Assembly (NCBI RefSeq): GCF_001689125.2 | Contig: NZ_CP015405.2 | Location: 2,266,001-2,330,000 of the forward strand | DNA length: 64,000 bases | Reading direction: 5' to 3' | Source of the DNA: Blautia pseudococcoides | GTDB taxonomy: Bacteria > Bacillota > Clostridia > Lachnospirales > Lachnospiraceae | In this document: one piece after another, positions 7,558-16,147 of the stretch | Layout: every line of letters starts with the position of its first letter | Position numbering within the stretch: position 1 is the first letter of the stretch | Program-made: the position numbers and the translations under genes | Notes under the pieces: generated by a model | What the model was told of the DNA's origin: nothing | The model's input: the letters and a program-made list of their open reading frames with translations, nothing else | The model's database searches: none

Positions 7558-9348
7558 TTAATACTTTATATCCTCTCTTTTATACCAAATTGATTGTGCA
7601 TTCCACATATCTTTGTATTTACCTGAACGGGATAATAGTTCTTCATGAGTTCCTGTATCAACAATCCTTCCATTATCCATTACCACAATTCGATCAGCAA
7701 GTTTTGCAGTTCCTAATCTATGCGTTATCACCACAGCACACTTTCTTTTAGTTAATTTCTTAAATTGTGTATATATCATATTTTCCTCTATTGGGTCTAT
7801 TGCAGCAGTTGGTTCATCCAAAACTATAAATTTATAGTGTCGATATAGTCCACGTGCTATTGCTAAACGTTGCCATTGCCCACCTGATAAGTCTATACCC
7901 CCAAATTCTGGTGATAATACTGTATTTAAATTTATCTCGTTATATTTTGTGTTAATCCCCACATCCATTAAGGTAGATTTAATCCTTAATTCATCCATTC
8001 CTATGCCAATCTCACTAATAGACACATTTTCAGCAAGCGTCATTTTATATCGCTGGTAATCTTGAAATACACCTGATATTTCATTATATATATAACGTGG
8101 AGCTATAACCTCACTATCAAGTTCACCAATTATAGCCGTTCCCACTGACGGACGATATAGTCCCGTTAGAATTTTTACCAATGTACTTTTCCCTGAACCA
8201 TTTTCACCTACAATTGCAATAAACTCCCCATCCCTAATAGTTACTGACACATTAGCTAAAGCCATTTCGTTTCTACCCGGATAAATAAATCCCACATTTT
8301 TAGCTATTATCCCTTTACTAAAATCGTGGGTGCCTGATAAGCCTGACAGTTCTGCAGAATCATATATCTTTATAAGATTTGTAACCTTGCCGATATCTTT
8401 ATTAATACCACTAATATCCCATGTCATTATAGTCTGCATTATGTCAAATATTTGAGTTAATGCAGCAAATATTGCCGCAAAAGCTCCCACTGAAATTTCT
8501 CCTGATATGGTTGCTACAAATAACAAATATGTAGAAATACCCATACCAATGTATGTTACACTGTTTAATAATTGTTCTCGAACAACTATTTTTTTTTCTA
8601 TTTCCCATTGTTTATTTGTTAATTTAATTAACGTATCATTAAATAATTTAAAAAAGTATACAAACGCTCCTAGGGTACGTGTCTCCTTAATATACTGCCT
8701 GTCATTTAATATTTTTTTATAGTAGTCATACTCTCTTCGTAATGGTGCGCTTTGTTCCTCTAACTTTGCAAAGCCTTTTATACGAAATACCTGAGACAAA
8801 AAAGCAGGAATAAAAGCCAACAATAAGGTCAACGGCAAAACAGGTTTTAAATTAAATAAATATGCCCCCATAGATACAATATATACACCATCAAAAAATA
8901 TAAGATTCATTATAAAAAGACTAGTAACAGTCAATGGTTTAATTCCTTCTTTAGCTTTATTTAAGCTATCTAGAAAAAATGCATCTTCAAACTGTTCTGC
9001 ACTAAAATTCTGTATTTTTTCAAATAATTTCTTGTTATTAATTCCAGCGGATTTATCTACAATTACATTCCAATGAAAAAACTTCATACCATTCATTATT
9101 TGCTGAACACATGTAACTACAACCAAAACAAATAACGGCATAATACAATCAGTAAAATCTCGTTTACCCTCTGCTGCAATTGCAATAACATCGAAAAGCC
9201 TTTGCATTGCTGCCACTCTAATTGTTAATCCCAAAGCTTCCAAAAAAGCTAGCAATAAAAACACTATCATATGACCCGGAACTGCTTTAAATTGCATTTT
9301 AACAGTTAAAACAATTATTTTAATAAAACTGTACTTTTCACCCTTCAA
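7558..9348 (-). CDS. ABC transporter ATP-binding/permease half-transporter (peptide exporter type), second subunit
   Basis: A 596-residue half-transporter in which a six-helix membrane domain (about residues 15-320) precedes a nucleotide-binding domain (about 345-590). Walker A is GENGSGKST, the signature is LSGGQ, and Walker B is FIVLDEPTAA, followed by a switch His in VVITHRLG. Translation appears to start at TTG 9348, inside the stop region of the upstream ABC gene (TTGA overlap), with GGAG about nine bases before it. The two products therefore probably form a heterodimer. The AT-rich coding differs from flanking core genes, which indicates transfer. Confidence 0.9.
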   Translation of the reverse strand: MKGEKYSFIKIIVLTVKMQFKAVPGHMIVFLLLAFLEALGLTIRVAAMQRLFDVIAIAAEGKRDFTDCIMPLFVLVVVTCVQQIMNGMKFFHWNVIVDKSAGINNKKLFEKIQNFSAEQFEDAFFLDSLNKAKEGIKPLTVTSLFIMNLIFFDGVYIVSMGAYLFNLKPVLPLTLLLAFIPAFLSQVFRIKGFAKLEEQSAPLRREYDYYKKILNDRQYIKETRTLGAFVYFFKLFNDTLIKLTNKQWEIEKKIVVREQLLNSVTYIGMGISTYLLFVATISGEISVGAFAAIFAALTQIFDIMQTIMTWDISGINKDIGKVTNLIKIYDSAELSGLSGTHDFSKGIIAKNVGFIYPGRNEMALANVSVTIRDGEFIAIVGENGSGKSTLVKILTGLYRPSVGTAIIGELDSEVIAPRYIYNEISGVFQDYQRYKMTLAENVSISEIGIGMDELRIKSTLMDVGINTKYNEINLNTVLSPEFGGIDLSGGQWQRLAIARGLYRHYKFIVLDEPTAAIDPIEENMIYTQFKKLTKRKCAVVITHRLGTAKLADRIVVMDNGRIVDTGTHEELLSRSGKYKDMWNAQSIWYKREDIKY

Positions 9349-11135
9349 CTATACCAACTCCTTTGCGCTTCAAACATTTCCGAGTACTGTCCTTTTGCAG
9401 CGATAAGTTCATTATGTGTTCCAGATTCAAGAATATGCCCATCTTCTATTACCAGTATTTTATCAGCCAATTTTGTTGAACCTAATCGATGGCTAATAAA
9501 TACAGTCGTTTTCCCCTCCATAAGCCTTCTTAATTTAGTATACAACTGATTTTCAGATATTGGATCAAGCGCAGCTGTAGGTTCATCCATTATTTTAATG
9601 GGCGCACGACTAATGAGTGAACGGGCTATAGCTACTCGTTGCCACTCTCCGCCTGATAAATCTTGTCCATCTTCCTTTACCCTTCCCAGTAAAGTATTCG
9701 TACCATTTTTTAGTTTTACTACTATATCTTTTAATCCGGCATCATCTATAACTTCACATATACGTCTGTCCAATTCACTTCCGCTGATATCACCAATTAC
9801 TATATTATCTTTAAGTGATACATAATACTTCGAAAAATCTTGATATATGATTGAAAATGTTGCTTTAAGAGTTCCAGCAGAATACTCCCGCAACTCTTTT
9901 CCATTTAATAAAATTTCCCCTTCATACTCTTTATATAGACCTGTCATTAACTTCGTTATTGTAGTCTTTCCTGCCCCATTTTTCCCAACAAACGCATAGT
10001 TCTTTCCACTCTCTAGTCTAAAAGAAAGATTCTTTAATATATATTTCTTATCACTCGGATATTTAAAACTAACCCCCCGAAATTCCAAGCTAGAAAATAC
10101 TATAGGCTCAACATCTGGTTTGCGCAATGCGCCCTCGGATTCATCTAGTTCTAAATATTTTTTAAATTCTTTCATAAATTCGTTAGCATTAGCAATAGTT
10201 TCTAGTGACCTCGCCATATCCCATCCCATATAGTGTAAAACTCCAATAATAGCACCAATCAAGCCCATATACATACCACTTGACAAATAACCTGATATTA
10301 CTGGGTTAATTAAAGTCAATGCCACCAATACAATAATAACGTTTAATCCTAATGAAGATCCCCTTGTGAGTAATAAATGTCTTGCGCTTACTTTTAATCT
10401 ATATTTACGTCCTTTTTCGTACTGCTCTTGCCACTTATCACTTACATAATTTCCATAACCAAATAAAGTACGCTCTTCTATATTGCCCTTGCCAGTAATA
10501 ACATCCTCAAGATACTTTACACGTCTATTATATACCTCTGATTCTTTAGTTGCTTGATAGTTTCTTCTTCCTGCACGTACAGAAAGCCACATCAAAGGCG
10601 CAGAAAAAAGAAAAATTAATATTGCTGCCCACCAAACATAAGCCATTATTATTCCTAATACTGATATAATATATATAATAATTTTTAATAATGACATAAA
10701 AGCATCATATACTTCCATCAATAGAGTAATCGTATTATCTGATACTCGAGAAATTAATTCCCAACTATCTTTGCTCTCGATATGCTTAAATTCTAACGAT
10801 GAAAGCTTTTTTGTAATCATTGGACTGAATTTGCATTGAATATTCCGTTTTATACTTGACCTAGTTAATGATATAAACGTACCAACTGTATTAATAATGC
10901 CCAACAACAATAGAAGATTAATAAGAGGTTTGTAAATTAAATACTTTGAAAACCCACGTAACAAAATTTCTGTTGCCGTATTAACAAAATCTGCTGTTGC
11001 TAACGTCATACCTGCAGTTGAAGATAAAGCTTCAATAATTATCAAAATGACATATAGTATAGCTGACAAAGGTGATGCCTGGAATGTCATATTCAATGCG
11101 TAAAAACCATTATGAAGTTTTTTTAAGAAGATCAT
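9345..11135 (-). CDS. ABC transporter ATP-binding/permease half-transporter (peptide exporter type), first subunit
   Basis: A 596-residue half-transporter starts at ATG 11135 with a GGGGGGAAG site; a TTG six codons upstream is less likely. The membrane domain comes first, then Walker A GKNGAGKTT, signature LSGGE, Walker B IKIMDEPTAALD and the switch region FISHRLG. The signature ends in Glu rather than Gln, as often seen in one half of heterodimeric exporters. It overlaps the partner gene by four bases. Such pairs commonly export peptides or give peptide immunity; substrate here is unknown. Confidence 0.9.
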   Translation of the reverse strand: MIFLKKLHNGFYALNMTFQASPLSAILYVILIIIEALSSTAGMTLATADFVNTATEILLRGFSKYLIYKPLINLLLLLGIINTVGTFISLTRSSIKRNIQCKFSPMITKKLSSLEFKHIESKDSWELISRVSDNTITLLMEVYDAFMSLLKIIIYIISVLGIIMAYVWWAAILIFLFSAPLMWLSVRAGRRNYQATKESEVYNRRVKYLEDVITGKGNIEERTLFGYGNYVSDKWQEQYEKGRKYRLKVSARHLLLTRGSSLGLNVIIVLVALTLINPVISGYLSSGMYMGLIGAIIGVLHYMGWDMARSLETIANANEFMKEFKKYLELDESEGALRKPDVEPIVFSSLEFRGVSFKYPSDKKYILKNLSFRLESGKNYAFVGKNGAGKTTITKLMTGLYKEYEGEILLNGKELREYSAGTLKATFSIIYQDFSKYYVSLKDNIVIGDISGSELDRRICEVIDDAGLKDIVVKLKNGTNTLLGRVKEDGQDLSGGEWQRVAIARSLISRAPIKIMDEPTAALDPISENQLYTKLRRLMEGKTTVFISHRLGSTKLADKILVIEDGHILESGTHNELIAAKGQYSEMFEAQRSWYS

Positions 11136-11315
11136 TTCTTCCCCCCTATACAATCATTAATAACTCGATTTATTTAAATAAATATGTATATACATAAACA
11201 GCTTTTGGTTATAGATATCAAGTGCGCTTTATATAAACTCAGTTTATTCTTCTAATTATTTATTTAAATCAATTAATTAATATGTTTCACTGTATATCCA
11301 CAAACAACTCCATTA
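11136..11315. other. Intergenic AT-rich region upstream of the ABC pair
   Basis: This very AT-rich DNA lies between the chimeric SRPBCC gene and the ABC operon. It probably carries the ABC promoter. No ORF or hairpin stands out. Confidence 0.35.
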
Positions 11316-11999
11316 TTAGTCAAATAACCTTGCTATATATTCTTCTTCATTTTTGCCTTTTTGTAATATGTTAATATTCTCTTCATCCACCATTAAAATA
11401 TAATATGACAATGGGTATATAAAATTTGGGGCACATGAAAATGTATAACTTCCGCATGAATATGCCGCAATAAATTTATTTTTTTCATGTTCTTGTATTA
11501 AAGCATTCGTCTTAATTATTCCGGTATAAGAAGATGTCCTATCACCAACATTCACACAAATCTCTTCTGAGTCATTAATTATCAATGGGTAAATATCGTA
11601 TTCTCTACTATTAAATGGAATTAATAAATTTGTGCCCATATCAGTTATCCACCACATACTATTCCCTGCAGCGAACTTCAAAAACGGCTTCTTCAGTTCC
11701 ACATCCTCAGTAAAATCCATCTCCGTCCCATTCCCGCTCTCACGAAACAACCCTGTCCAATGGCCTTTCATATTTTCATTTTCTATATCAAATTCATACT
11801 GACGGAACGGTACTTTCTTTGTGATCGTAAATGTTGTGGGAAATCCGCTCTTTGTATACTCTACAAAAGTTTTGCCGTCCCCCATCTCCTCTATCCGGCT
11901 CAAATCACTGCGCCAGGCATAATTCTTATTATCCGTAACTGCCTTCCAAACCTGTTCCGCGCTGGCCGCCAGGCGGACTTTCATATTTGCTTTAGCCAT
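11316..11999 (-). CDS. Chimeric SRPBCC (polyketide-cyclase-like) protein with foreign C-terminus
   Basis: The start at ATG 11999 has GGAGG six bases upstream. Residues 1 to about 112 are a normal SRPBCC START-like domain (MKVRLAASAEQVWKAVTDN; TFTITKKVPFRQYEFDIEN), a hydrophobic-ligand-binding fold. After KKPFLKFAAG the family's usual C-terminal helix (a KKQQ...Y helix) is absent. About 105 unrelated residues follow, encoded by AT-rich DNA. The switch lies near 11,660 and coincides with the right edge of the foreign island. The tail (YTGIIKTNALIQEHEKNKF; AAYSCGSYTFSCAPNF) is not a family I know. The protein may not function. Confidence 0.7.
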   Translation of the reverse strand: MAKANMKVRLAASAEQVWKAVTDNKNYAWRSDLSRIEEMGDGKTFVEYTKSGFPTTFTITKKVPFRQYEFDIENENMKGHWTGLFRESGNGTEMDFTEDVELKKPFLKFAAGNSMWWITDMGTNLLIPFNSREYDIYPLIINDSEEICVNVGDRTSSYTGIIKTNALIQEHEKNKFIAAYSCGSYTFSCAPNFIYPLSYYILMVDEENINILQKGKNEEEYIARLFD

Positions 12000-12131
12000 A
12001 TCTGCCTCCATTTTCACTTTTCTTCCAGTCTACCCTCTCCTTTCCCCCTTGTCAAATGTATAATACCCCTGAATTTTACTCCTCCACCTCAGGCTTGCTT
12101 ACTTTTCCGGATGACAAAATTGAACCATAAA

Positions 12132-12178
12132 ATAAATAAGCGCCTGCCCTCCGTATCCCGGATGGCAGACGCCTTATT
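12132..12178 (-). terminator. Intrinsic terminator of the ridA operon
   Basis: Read on the minus strand, an imperfect stem pairs AATAAGGCGTCTGCC with GGGCAGGCGCTTATT around an ATCCGGGATACGGA loop, twelve bases after the carrier gene stop. The arms carry the AT-rich ends typical of Clostridial terminators. Confidence 0.65.
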
Positions 12179-12190
12179 ATGAATACAAAA

Positions 12191-13621
12191 TCACATCACC
12201 AGACCACATACCACATACAGCACCGTAGCAATTGCCGCCGTCACGACTGCATAAGGAAGCTGCGTCTTTACATGTGAGAACAGGTCCGTGCCCACCGACA
12301 TGGAGGACAGAATGGTTGTATCTGAGATCGGAGAACAGTGATCTCCGAAAATACCGCCTGAGACAACCGCGCCAATGGCCAGCAGAATATTGGAATCCAT
12401 GGCAACTGCCATTGGAATCGCTATAGGCATCATAATGGAGAAAGTACCCCAGCTTGTGCCTGTGCTGAAAGCCATAACTGCGCCCAGCAGGAAAATAATA
12501 GCAGGTCCGAAAGCACCGCTGACTCTGCCTCCGATCAGGCTTGCAAGGAAAGTGCCTGTTCCCAATGTCTTGATCACACCGCCGATGGCAAATGCCAAAA
12601 CCAGCAGGATAACAAGGGTAAGCATATTGCTGACACCTTTCAATACAAAATCCCCAAACTGCTTTCCTGTCATGATCTTCTGTCTTGTGTAGAAGATACA
12701 CATAACCAGCAGTGTAATGGTAACTGCATAGAGAATGGATGTAGTTCCGTCACCCTCTGTGATATTTCCCTTACCTGTGACAAGCAGACCGATAAAAGTT
12801 CCGCCGATCAGTACAATAAGCGGCAGCATCATATTCCACTTGTTCTCTTTTCCGGGTTCTACCAGCTCATCAAAGCCCTCGCTGTCGTTAAGCAGGGGAA
12901 CAACGCCGTCGTCATACAGCTTTCCTGTAGTGCGCACACGCTCCTCCGCTTTTTTCATGGGTCCCCAGTCTTTTCCGCTTAATATATAGAACAATACCAT
13001 GATAAGGGAAACAATACTGTAGAACTGGAAGGGCAGGCTCCGAATCAGAAGATTCATAGGATCCCCGGTGATCACACCCGCCGTTATCTCCGCCCCGATC
13101 AGTCCCATCAGCATAGCGCCCCAGGAGTTCAGCGGGATAATGGCATTGATCGGTGCTGATGTGGAGTCACAGATATAGGCCAGCTTTTCTCTGGAAACTT
13201 TATACTTGTCAATCAGCGGCCTTGTCACAACACCTGTGAACATGATACTTAAAAGCCCGTCGATAAAAATAATGATACCGATAATATAAGCGATCATCAT
13301 AGCCATCTTTTTATTCTTAACCTTATTGCCCTGCTCTGTCAGATACGTCACAAAGCCATTGACGCCGCCTGACACACGCACCAGAATAACAAATGCACCC
13401 ATCAGTGTTGTAAATAAAAATGTTTTCAGGTTTCCGGTGTCTGCGCAGACATTTAAAATCTGATTCACCATCTCATTCACAGCGGTGAGCGGATTCCATC
13501 CGCACAGGATCAGTTCTCCGGAAAAAATACCAATCAAAAGAGCAAGCGCCACCTTCCGAAACGCGATGGCAAATGCAATGGCAATGATTGGCGGAATCAA
13601 AGTCAAAAATCCGTAATCCAT
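12191..13621 (-). CDS. NhaC-family Na+/H+ antiporter-like carrier
   Basis: This is a 476-residue polytopic membrane protein with about 11-12 hydrophobic segments. It carries the NhaC-type repeats ICDSTSAPINAIIPLNSWGAM and FSTGTSWGTFSIMMPIAIPMA, then SGGIFGDHCSPISDTTILSS. Family members exchange Na+ or small organic ions; many of those beside amino-acid enzymes are probably amino-acid carriers. The start has GAGGAGG upstream. It is the last gene of the operon ridA - PLP desulfhydrase - carrier, so import or exchange of a sulfur amino acid is an inference from context. Confidence 0.87.
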   Translation of the reverse strand: MDYGFLTLIPPIIAIAFAIAFRKVALALLIGIFSGELILCGWNPLTAVNEMVNQILNVCADTGNLKTFLFTTLMGAFVILVRVSGGVNGFVTYLTEQGNKVKNKKMAMMIAYIIGIIIFIDGLLSIMFTGVVTRPLIDKYKVSREKLAYICDSTSAPINAIIPLNSWGAMLMGLIGAEITAGVITGDPMNLLIRSLPFQFYSIVSLIMVLFYILSGKDWGPMKKAEERVRTTGKLYDDGVVPLLNDSEGFDELVEPGKENKWNMMLPLIVLIGGTFIGLLVTGKGNITEGDGTTSILYAVTITLLVMCIFYTRQKIMTGKQFGDFVLKGVSNMLTLVILLVLAFAIGGVIKTLGTGTFLASLIGGRVSGAFGPAIIFLLGAVMAFSTGTSWGTFSIMMPIAIPMAVAMDSNILLAIGAVVSGGIFGDHCSPISDTTILSSMSVGTDLFSHVKTQLPYAVVTAAIATVLYVVCGLVM

Positions 13622-13642
13622 AGTTTTCCCTCCTCTTTCGTG

Positions 13643-14629
13643 TCAATACTGGGCAAACAGAGAACCAAAGCCTCCTGTATGCAGATAACAGACAGGCCCC
13701 TCTGTTTTTCCCCTTTCCAGCCAGTCCCTCATACCGACCAGAACTTTACTGTTATAAATGTTTTCAATAAAAACACCTTCAGCTCTGGCAAACGAAAAGA
13801 TCTCCTTGGCACTCTCACTGGTATTTGCGCCCCAGCCCCGGCCCCGGAAACCATCCTCAATAAAACAGAGCTCTTCCACAGGTTTTCCTGCCGGGATTCC
13901 CGTTATCTCCTCCACCTCCCGAACAGTATCCGCAATGTGTTTTCGCAGGTTTTCCCTGTCATCCTCCACACTGACAATTACAATACGGAAGGGATTTCCC
14001 ATAACTGCATTCCCATACACCAGCCCTGCTGCCACACCGCCGTTTCCTCCCGGTGCGAAAATGGTCATGGTGCTGATCCCCTGCTCCTTACATTGTTTCA
14101 TAAGCTCCGGCACTGCTGCCGTGTACCCAAGAGCCCCTCGTCCTGTGGTTGCTCCATTTCTCACCACATAGGGATTTTTCCCATCTCTGCGGTATTTTTC
14201 AAACAGTTCCTCCACAAAGGCATTGCGGGCATCCGAATCCACATCCCCAAGAAAATAGGATTTCACCCCAAGGATCCGGTTCAGCAGCAGATTCCCCTCT
14301 TTCTTCTCCGGCTCTGTACCGTTGTGGACCAGTTCGCAGTCCAGTCCCAATTTGGCGCAGGCCGCAGCCGTCAGGGTACAGAGATTGGACTGGGCAGGCC
14401 CTGCTGCCAGAATCGTCCTGCTGCCCTCCTTTACCGCCTCTCCCAGTATGTATTCCAGACTTCTTATCTTGTTGCCTCCGGGACCGATACCTGTCATATC
14501 ATCACGTTTGATATAAATTCCGGGATATCTCCACTGCTCCTCCAGCCTGTGCAGACCATGGAGCGGTGTGGGAGCCGGCATAAGCGGTACCCGTTCCGTC
14601 TTCTCTAAAAAAGTCTCCAGCAAATGCAT
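13643..14629 (-). CDS. PLP-dependent D-cysteine desulfhydrase / ACC-deaminase family protein
   Basis: A 328-residue fold-type II PLP enzyme. GPGGNKIRSLEY (50-60) places the Schiff-base lysine at about Lys54, APGGNGGVAAG forms the phosphate loop, and YLHTGGFGSLF closes the site. D-cysteine desulfhydrases convert D-Cys to pyruvate, H2S and ammonia. One oddity is that the usual QSNH motif reads QSNLC here, so the conserved His is Leu; this may change substrate preference. It lies between ridA and the NhaC-type carrier in one operon, with RidA clearing the enamine intermediate. Confidence 0.85.
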   Translation of the reverse strand: MHLLETFLEKTERVPLMPAPTPLHGLHRLEEQWRYPGIYIKRDDMTGIGPGGNKIRSLEYILGEAVKEGSRTILAAGPAQSNLCTLTAAACAKLGLDCELVHNGTEPEKKEGNLLLNRILGVKSYFLGDVDSDARNAFVEELFEKYRRDGKNPYVVRNGATTGRGALGYTAAVPELMKQCKEQGISTMTIFAPGGNGGVAAGLVYGNAVMGNPFRIVIVSVEDDRENLRKHIADTVREVEEITGIPAGKPVEELCFIEDGFRGRGWGANTSESAKEIFSFARAEGVFIENIYNSKVLVGMRDWLERGKTEGPVCYLHTGGFGSLFAQY

Positions 14630-14646
14630 GCTTCCTCTCCTCCTCT

Positions 14647-15018
14647 CTAACGTTCAGCAATTACCTCGACTTCACAGAGCACACCCTTTGGCAGTGTTTT
14701 AACCGCCGCACAGGAACGGGCCGGGTTGGTGGTGAAGTATTTTGCATAAACTTCGTTAAACGCGGCAAAATCCTTCATGTCCGCCAGAAAACAGGTGGTC
14801 TTGACCACTTTTTCAAAGCTGCTGCCTCCTGCTGCAAGCACAGCACCTACATTTTCAATAGATTGCTTTGCCTGAGCGGTGATCTCCGCCTCCATAACCT
14901 CACCGGTAGACGGGTCAATGGGAATCTGTCCTGAAGTGAACAAAAGTTCATTCGTTCTCATTCCCTGTGAATACGGGCCGATCGCGGCCGGTGCTTTTTC
15001 TGTACTGATAATTTCCAT
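14647..15018 (-). CDS. ridA: RidA family reactive intermediate/imine deaminase
   Basis: A 123-residue protein of normal RidA length that forms a trimer in the cytosol and hydrolyses reactive 2-aminoacrylate and other enamines from PLP enzymes. Family marks are AIGPYSQG (about 12-19), the SGQIPIDP strand, and NPARSCAAVKTLPKG carrying the conserved carboxylate-binding Arg. It is promoter-proximal in the operon with the PLP desulfhydrase, whose chemistry releases the substrate it removes. GGGGGA precedes the ATG. Confidence 0.93.
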   Translation of the reverse strand: MEIISTEKAPAAIGPYSQGMRTNELLFTSGQIPIDPSTGEVMEAEITAQAKQSIENVGAVLAAGGSSFEKVVKTTCFLADMKDFAAFNEVYAKYFTTNPARSCAAVKTLPKGVLCEVEVIAER

Positions 15019-15060
15019 AATTTCAGTCCCCCATTTCTCTGTCGTTTTATCATATTAAAG

Positions 15061-15089
15061 AGTATATCACTAAACTATTTTTTAGTCAA
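15061..15089 (-). promoter_or_regulatory. Promoter of the ridA operon
   Basis: On the minus strand, -35 TTGACT (15084-15089) and -10 TATACT (15061-15066) are 17 bases apart, which is nearly consensus. The palindrome at 15069-15086 sits in the spacer and overlaps the -35 box, so a protein bound there would block RNA polymerase. Confidence 0.8.
15069..15086. promoter_or_regulatory. Operator-like palindrome 1
   Basis: ACTAAA-N6-TTTAGT is an 18-bp inverted repeat. It matches the ACTRAA-N6-TTYAGT pattern shared with the second site at 15120-15137. It lies in the spacer of the ridA promoter and is the likely repression site for the adjacent YheO/DauR-like regulator. Confidence 0.65.
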
Positions 15090-15119
15090 TAGATGTTTTT
15101 TCATTGTTTTACTCTTTTC

Positions 15120-15137
15120 ACTGAAATATTTTTCAGT
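15120..15137. promoter_or_regulatory. Operator-like palindrome 2
   Basis: ACTGAA-N6-TTCAGT is the second 18-bp inverted repeat, with its centre 51 bp (about five helical turns) from the first. It ends five bases before the -35 box of the regulator's own promoter. Confidence 0.65.
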
Positions 15138-15142
15138 CTATA

Positions 15143-15171
15143 TTGCGTTTCCTTCATAAAAAAGTTATAAT
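15143..15171 (+). promoter_or_regulatory. Promoter of the YheO/DauR-like regulator gene
   Basis: -35 TTGCGT (15143-15148) and -10 TATAAT (15166-15171) have a 17-base spacer. The leader to the ATG at 15194 is short and contains AGGAGG. Confidence 0.75.
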
Positions 15172-15193
15172 AAAACGAAAGGAGGATTTTGCC

Positions 15194-15856
15194 ATGAATT
15201 ACCTTACCCTGACAGAAACAGATAAAACCATTCTGGAATCATATAAGACAGTCCTGGACGGACTTGCAGAATATTTAGGGGACGGATATGAACTGATTCT
15301 CCACAGCCTGGAGAACCTGGAGCACTCTGTCATAAAAATCATTAACGGACATTACACCGGACGTGTGGAGGGCGCTCCCATCACAGATCTGGCACTGAAA
15401 ATGCTGGACAATATCCGTCAGAAAAAAGAGCCGGCCGCCCTGTGTTACTTTAATAAGAAAAACGGCAACACCCTGAAATCCGCCACCATTCCTATCCTTG
15501 GGGAAAAGAAACGGATCATCGGCCTGCTTTGCATTAATTTCCACACAGAGGTTTCTTTTGCCAGCATCCTGGCAAGCTTCACCCCTGCAAGCAGTATTGT
15601 CCCCGGTGTGACAGAGACCTTCAGCGACAATGTGGAGGACCTGATCGCCTCCGCCCTGGATGAGGCCAAAACAAAAATATACGCCAATCCTATGATCTCC
15701 ACTACCAATAAAAATAAGGAGATTATCCATCTCCTGTACGAAAAAGGTATTTTCAATATGAAAGACGCTGTCATCAAAGCAGCAGAAAGCCTTGGCATTT
15801 CTAAAAATACCGTATATCTGCATCTGCGGAACCTGGAAAAAGAAAACGGCAGTTAA
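15194..15856 (+). CDS. YheO/DauR-like transcriptional regulator (PAS_6 + HTH_22)
   Basis: A 220-residue protein starting at ATG 15194 behind GGAGG. The N-terminal half is a YheO-type PAS-like domain (LGDGYELILHSLENLEHSVIKIINGHYTGR; GLLCINFHTEV). The C-terminal half carries the HTH_22 helix-turn-helix (IHLLYEKGIFNMKDAVIKAA; LGISKNTVYLHLRNLE). DauR-type members regulate D-amino-acid catabolic genes, which fits the divergent ridA - desulfhydrase - carrier operon. Two matching palindromes between the genes suggest it binds there and controls both transcripts. Confidence 0.9.
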   Translation: MNYLTLTETDKTILESYKTVLDGLAEYLGDGYELILHSLENLEHSVIKIINGHYTGRVEGAPITDLALKMLDNIRQKKEPAALCYFNKKNGNTLKSATIPILGEKKRIIGLLCINFHTEVSFASILASFTPASSIVPGVTETFSDNVEDLIASALDEAKTKIYANPMISTTNKNKEIIHLLYEKGIFNMKDAVIKAAESLGISKNTVYLHLRNLEKENGS

Positions 15857-15872
15857 AGGCTTTTGACGTAAG

Positions 15873-15905
15873 TGTGCCGGACAGAAAACACCTCTGTCCG
15901 GCACA
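15873..15905 (+). terminator. Intrinsic terminator after the regulator gene
   Basis: A perfect 13-bp stem (TGTGCCGGACAGA 15873-15885 with 15893-15905) encloses a seven-base loop, 16 bases after the regulator stop. The T-tract is weak. Confidence 0.7.
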
Positions 15906-15967
15906 TACTCCGTTTCAAAGAAAAGGCCGGGCCCTCTGCAAATTTCGTCTTAAACGCCGATTTTACT

Positions 15968-16048
15968 TTACGGCTGGTATCTCATGCCAAGTCGGGAAAG
16001 GTCTTTCGTTACAACACCGTTGATTTTTCCTGCCTCTATATCTACCAA
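15968..16048 (-). pseudogene. Fragment of a large serine recombinase catalytic domain
   Basis: A 26-codon minus-strand frame reads LVDIEAGKINGVVTKDLSRLGMRYQP and stops. IEAGKINGVVTKDLSRLG is a hallmark segment of the resolvase catalytic domain in TndX/TnpX-type recombinases. A stop precedes it and the expected RNY continuation is lost, so it is a scar. It shows that an integrative element was once here, separate from the larger one at 29-40 kb. Confidence 0.6.
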
Positions 16049-16147
16049 CTATGGAATGAAACACTTCTTTTGCTCCATATAGGAAATGGAAATCCCGTTT
16101 CTTATTCAATTTTTCATATGAGAAATAGGGACTTTTTATTTCACACC

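Noticed and set aside
15275..15904. 209-codon ORF opposite the YheO/DauR-like regulator
   Set aside because: Antisense shadow; the sense strand has clear PAS and HTH motifs.
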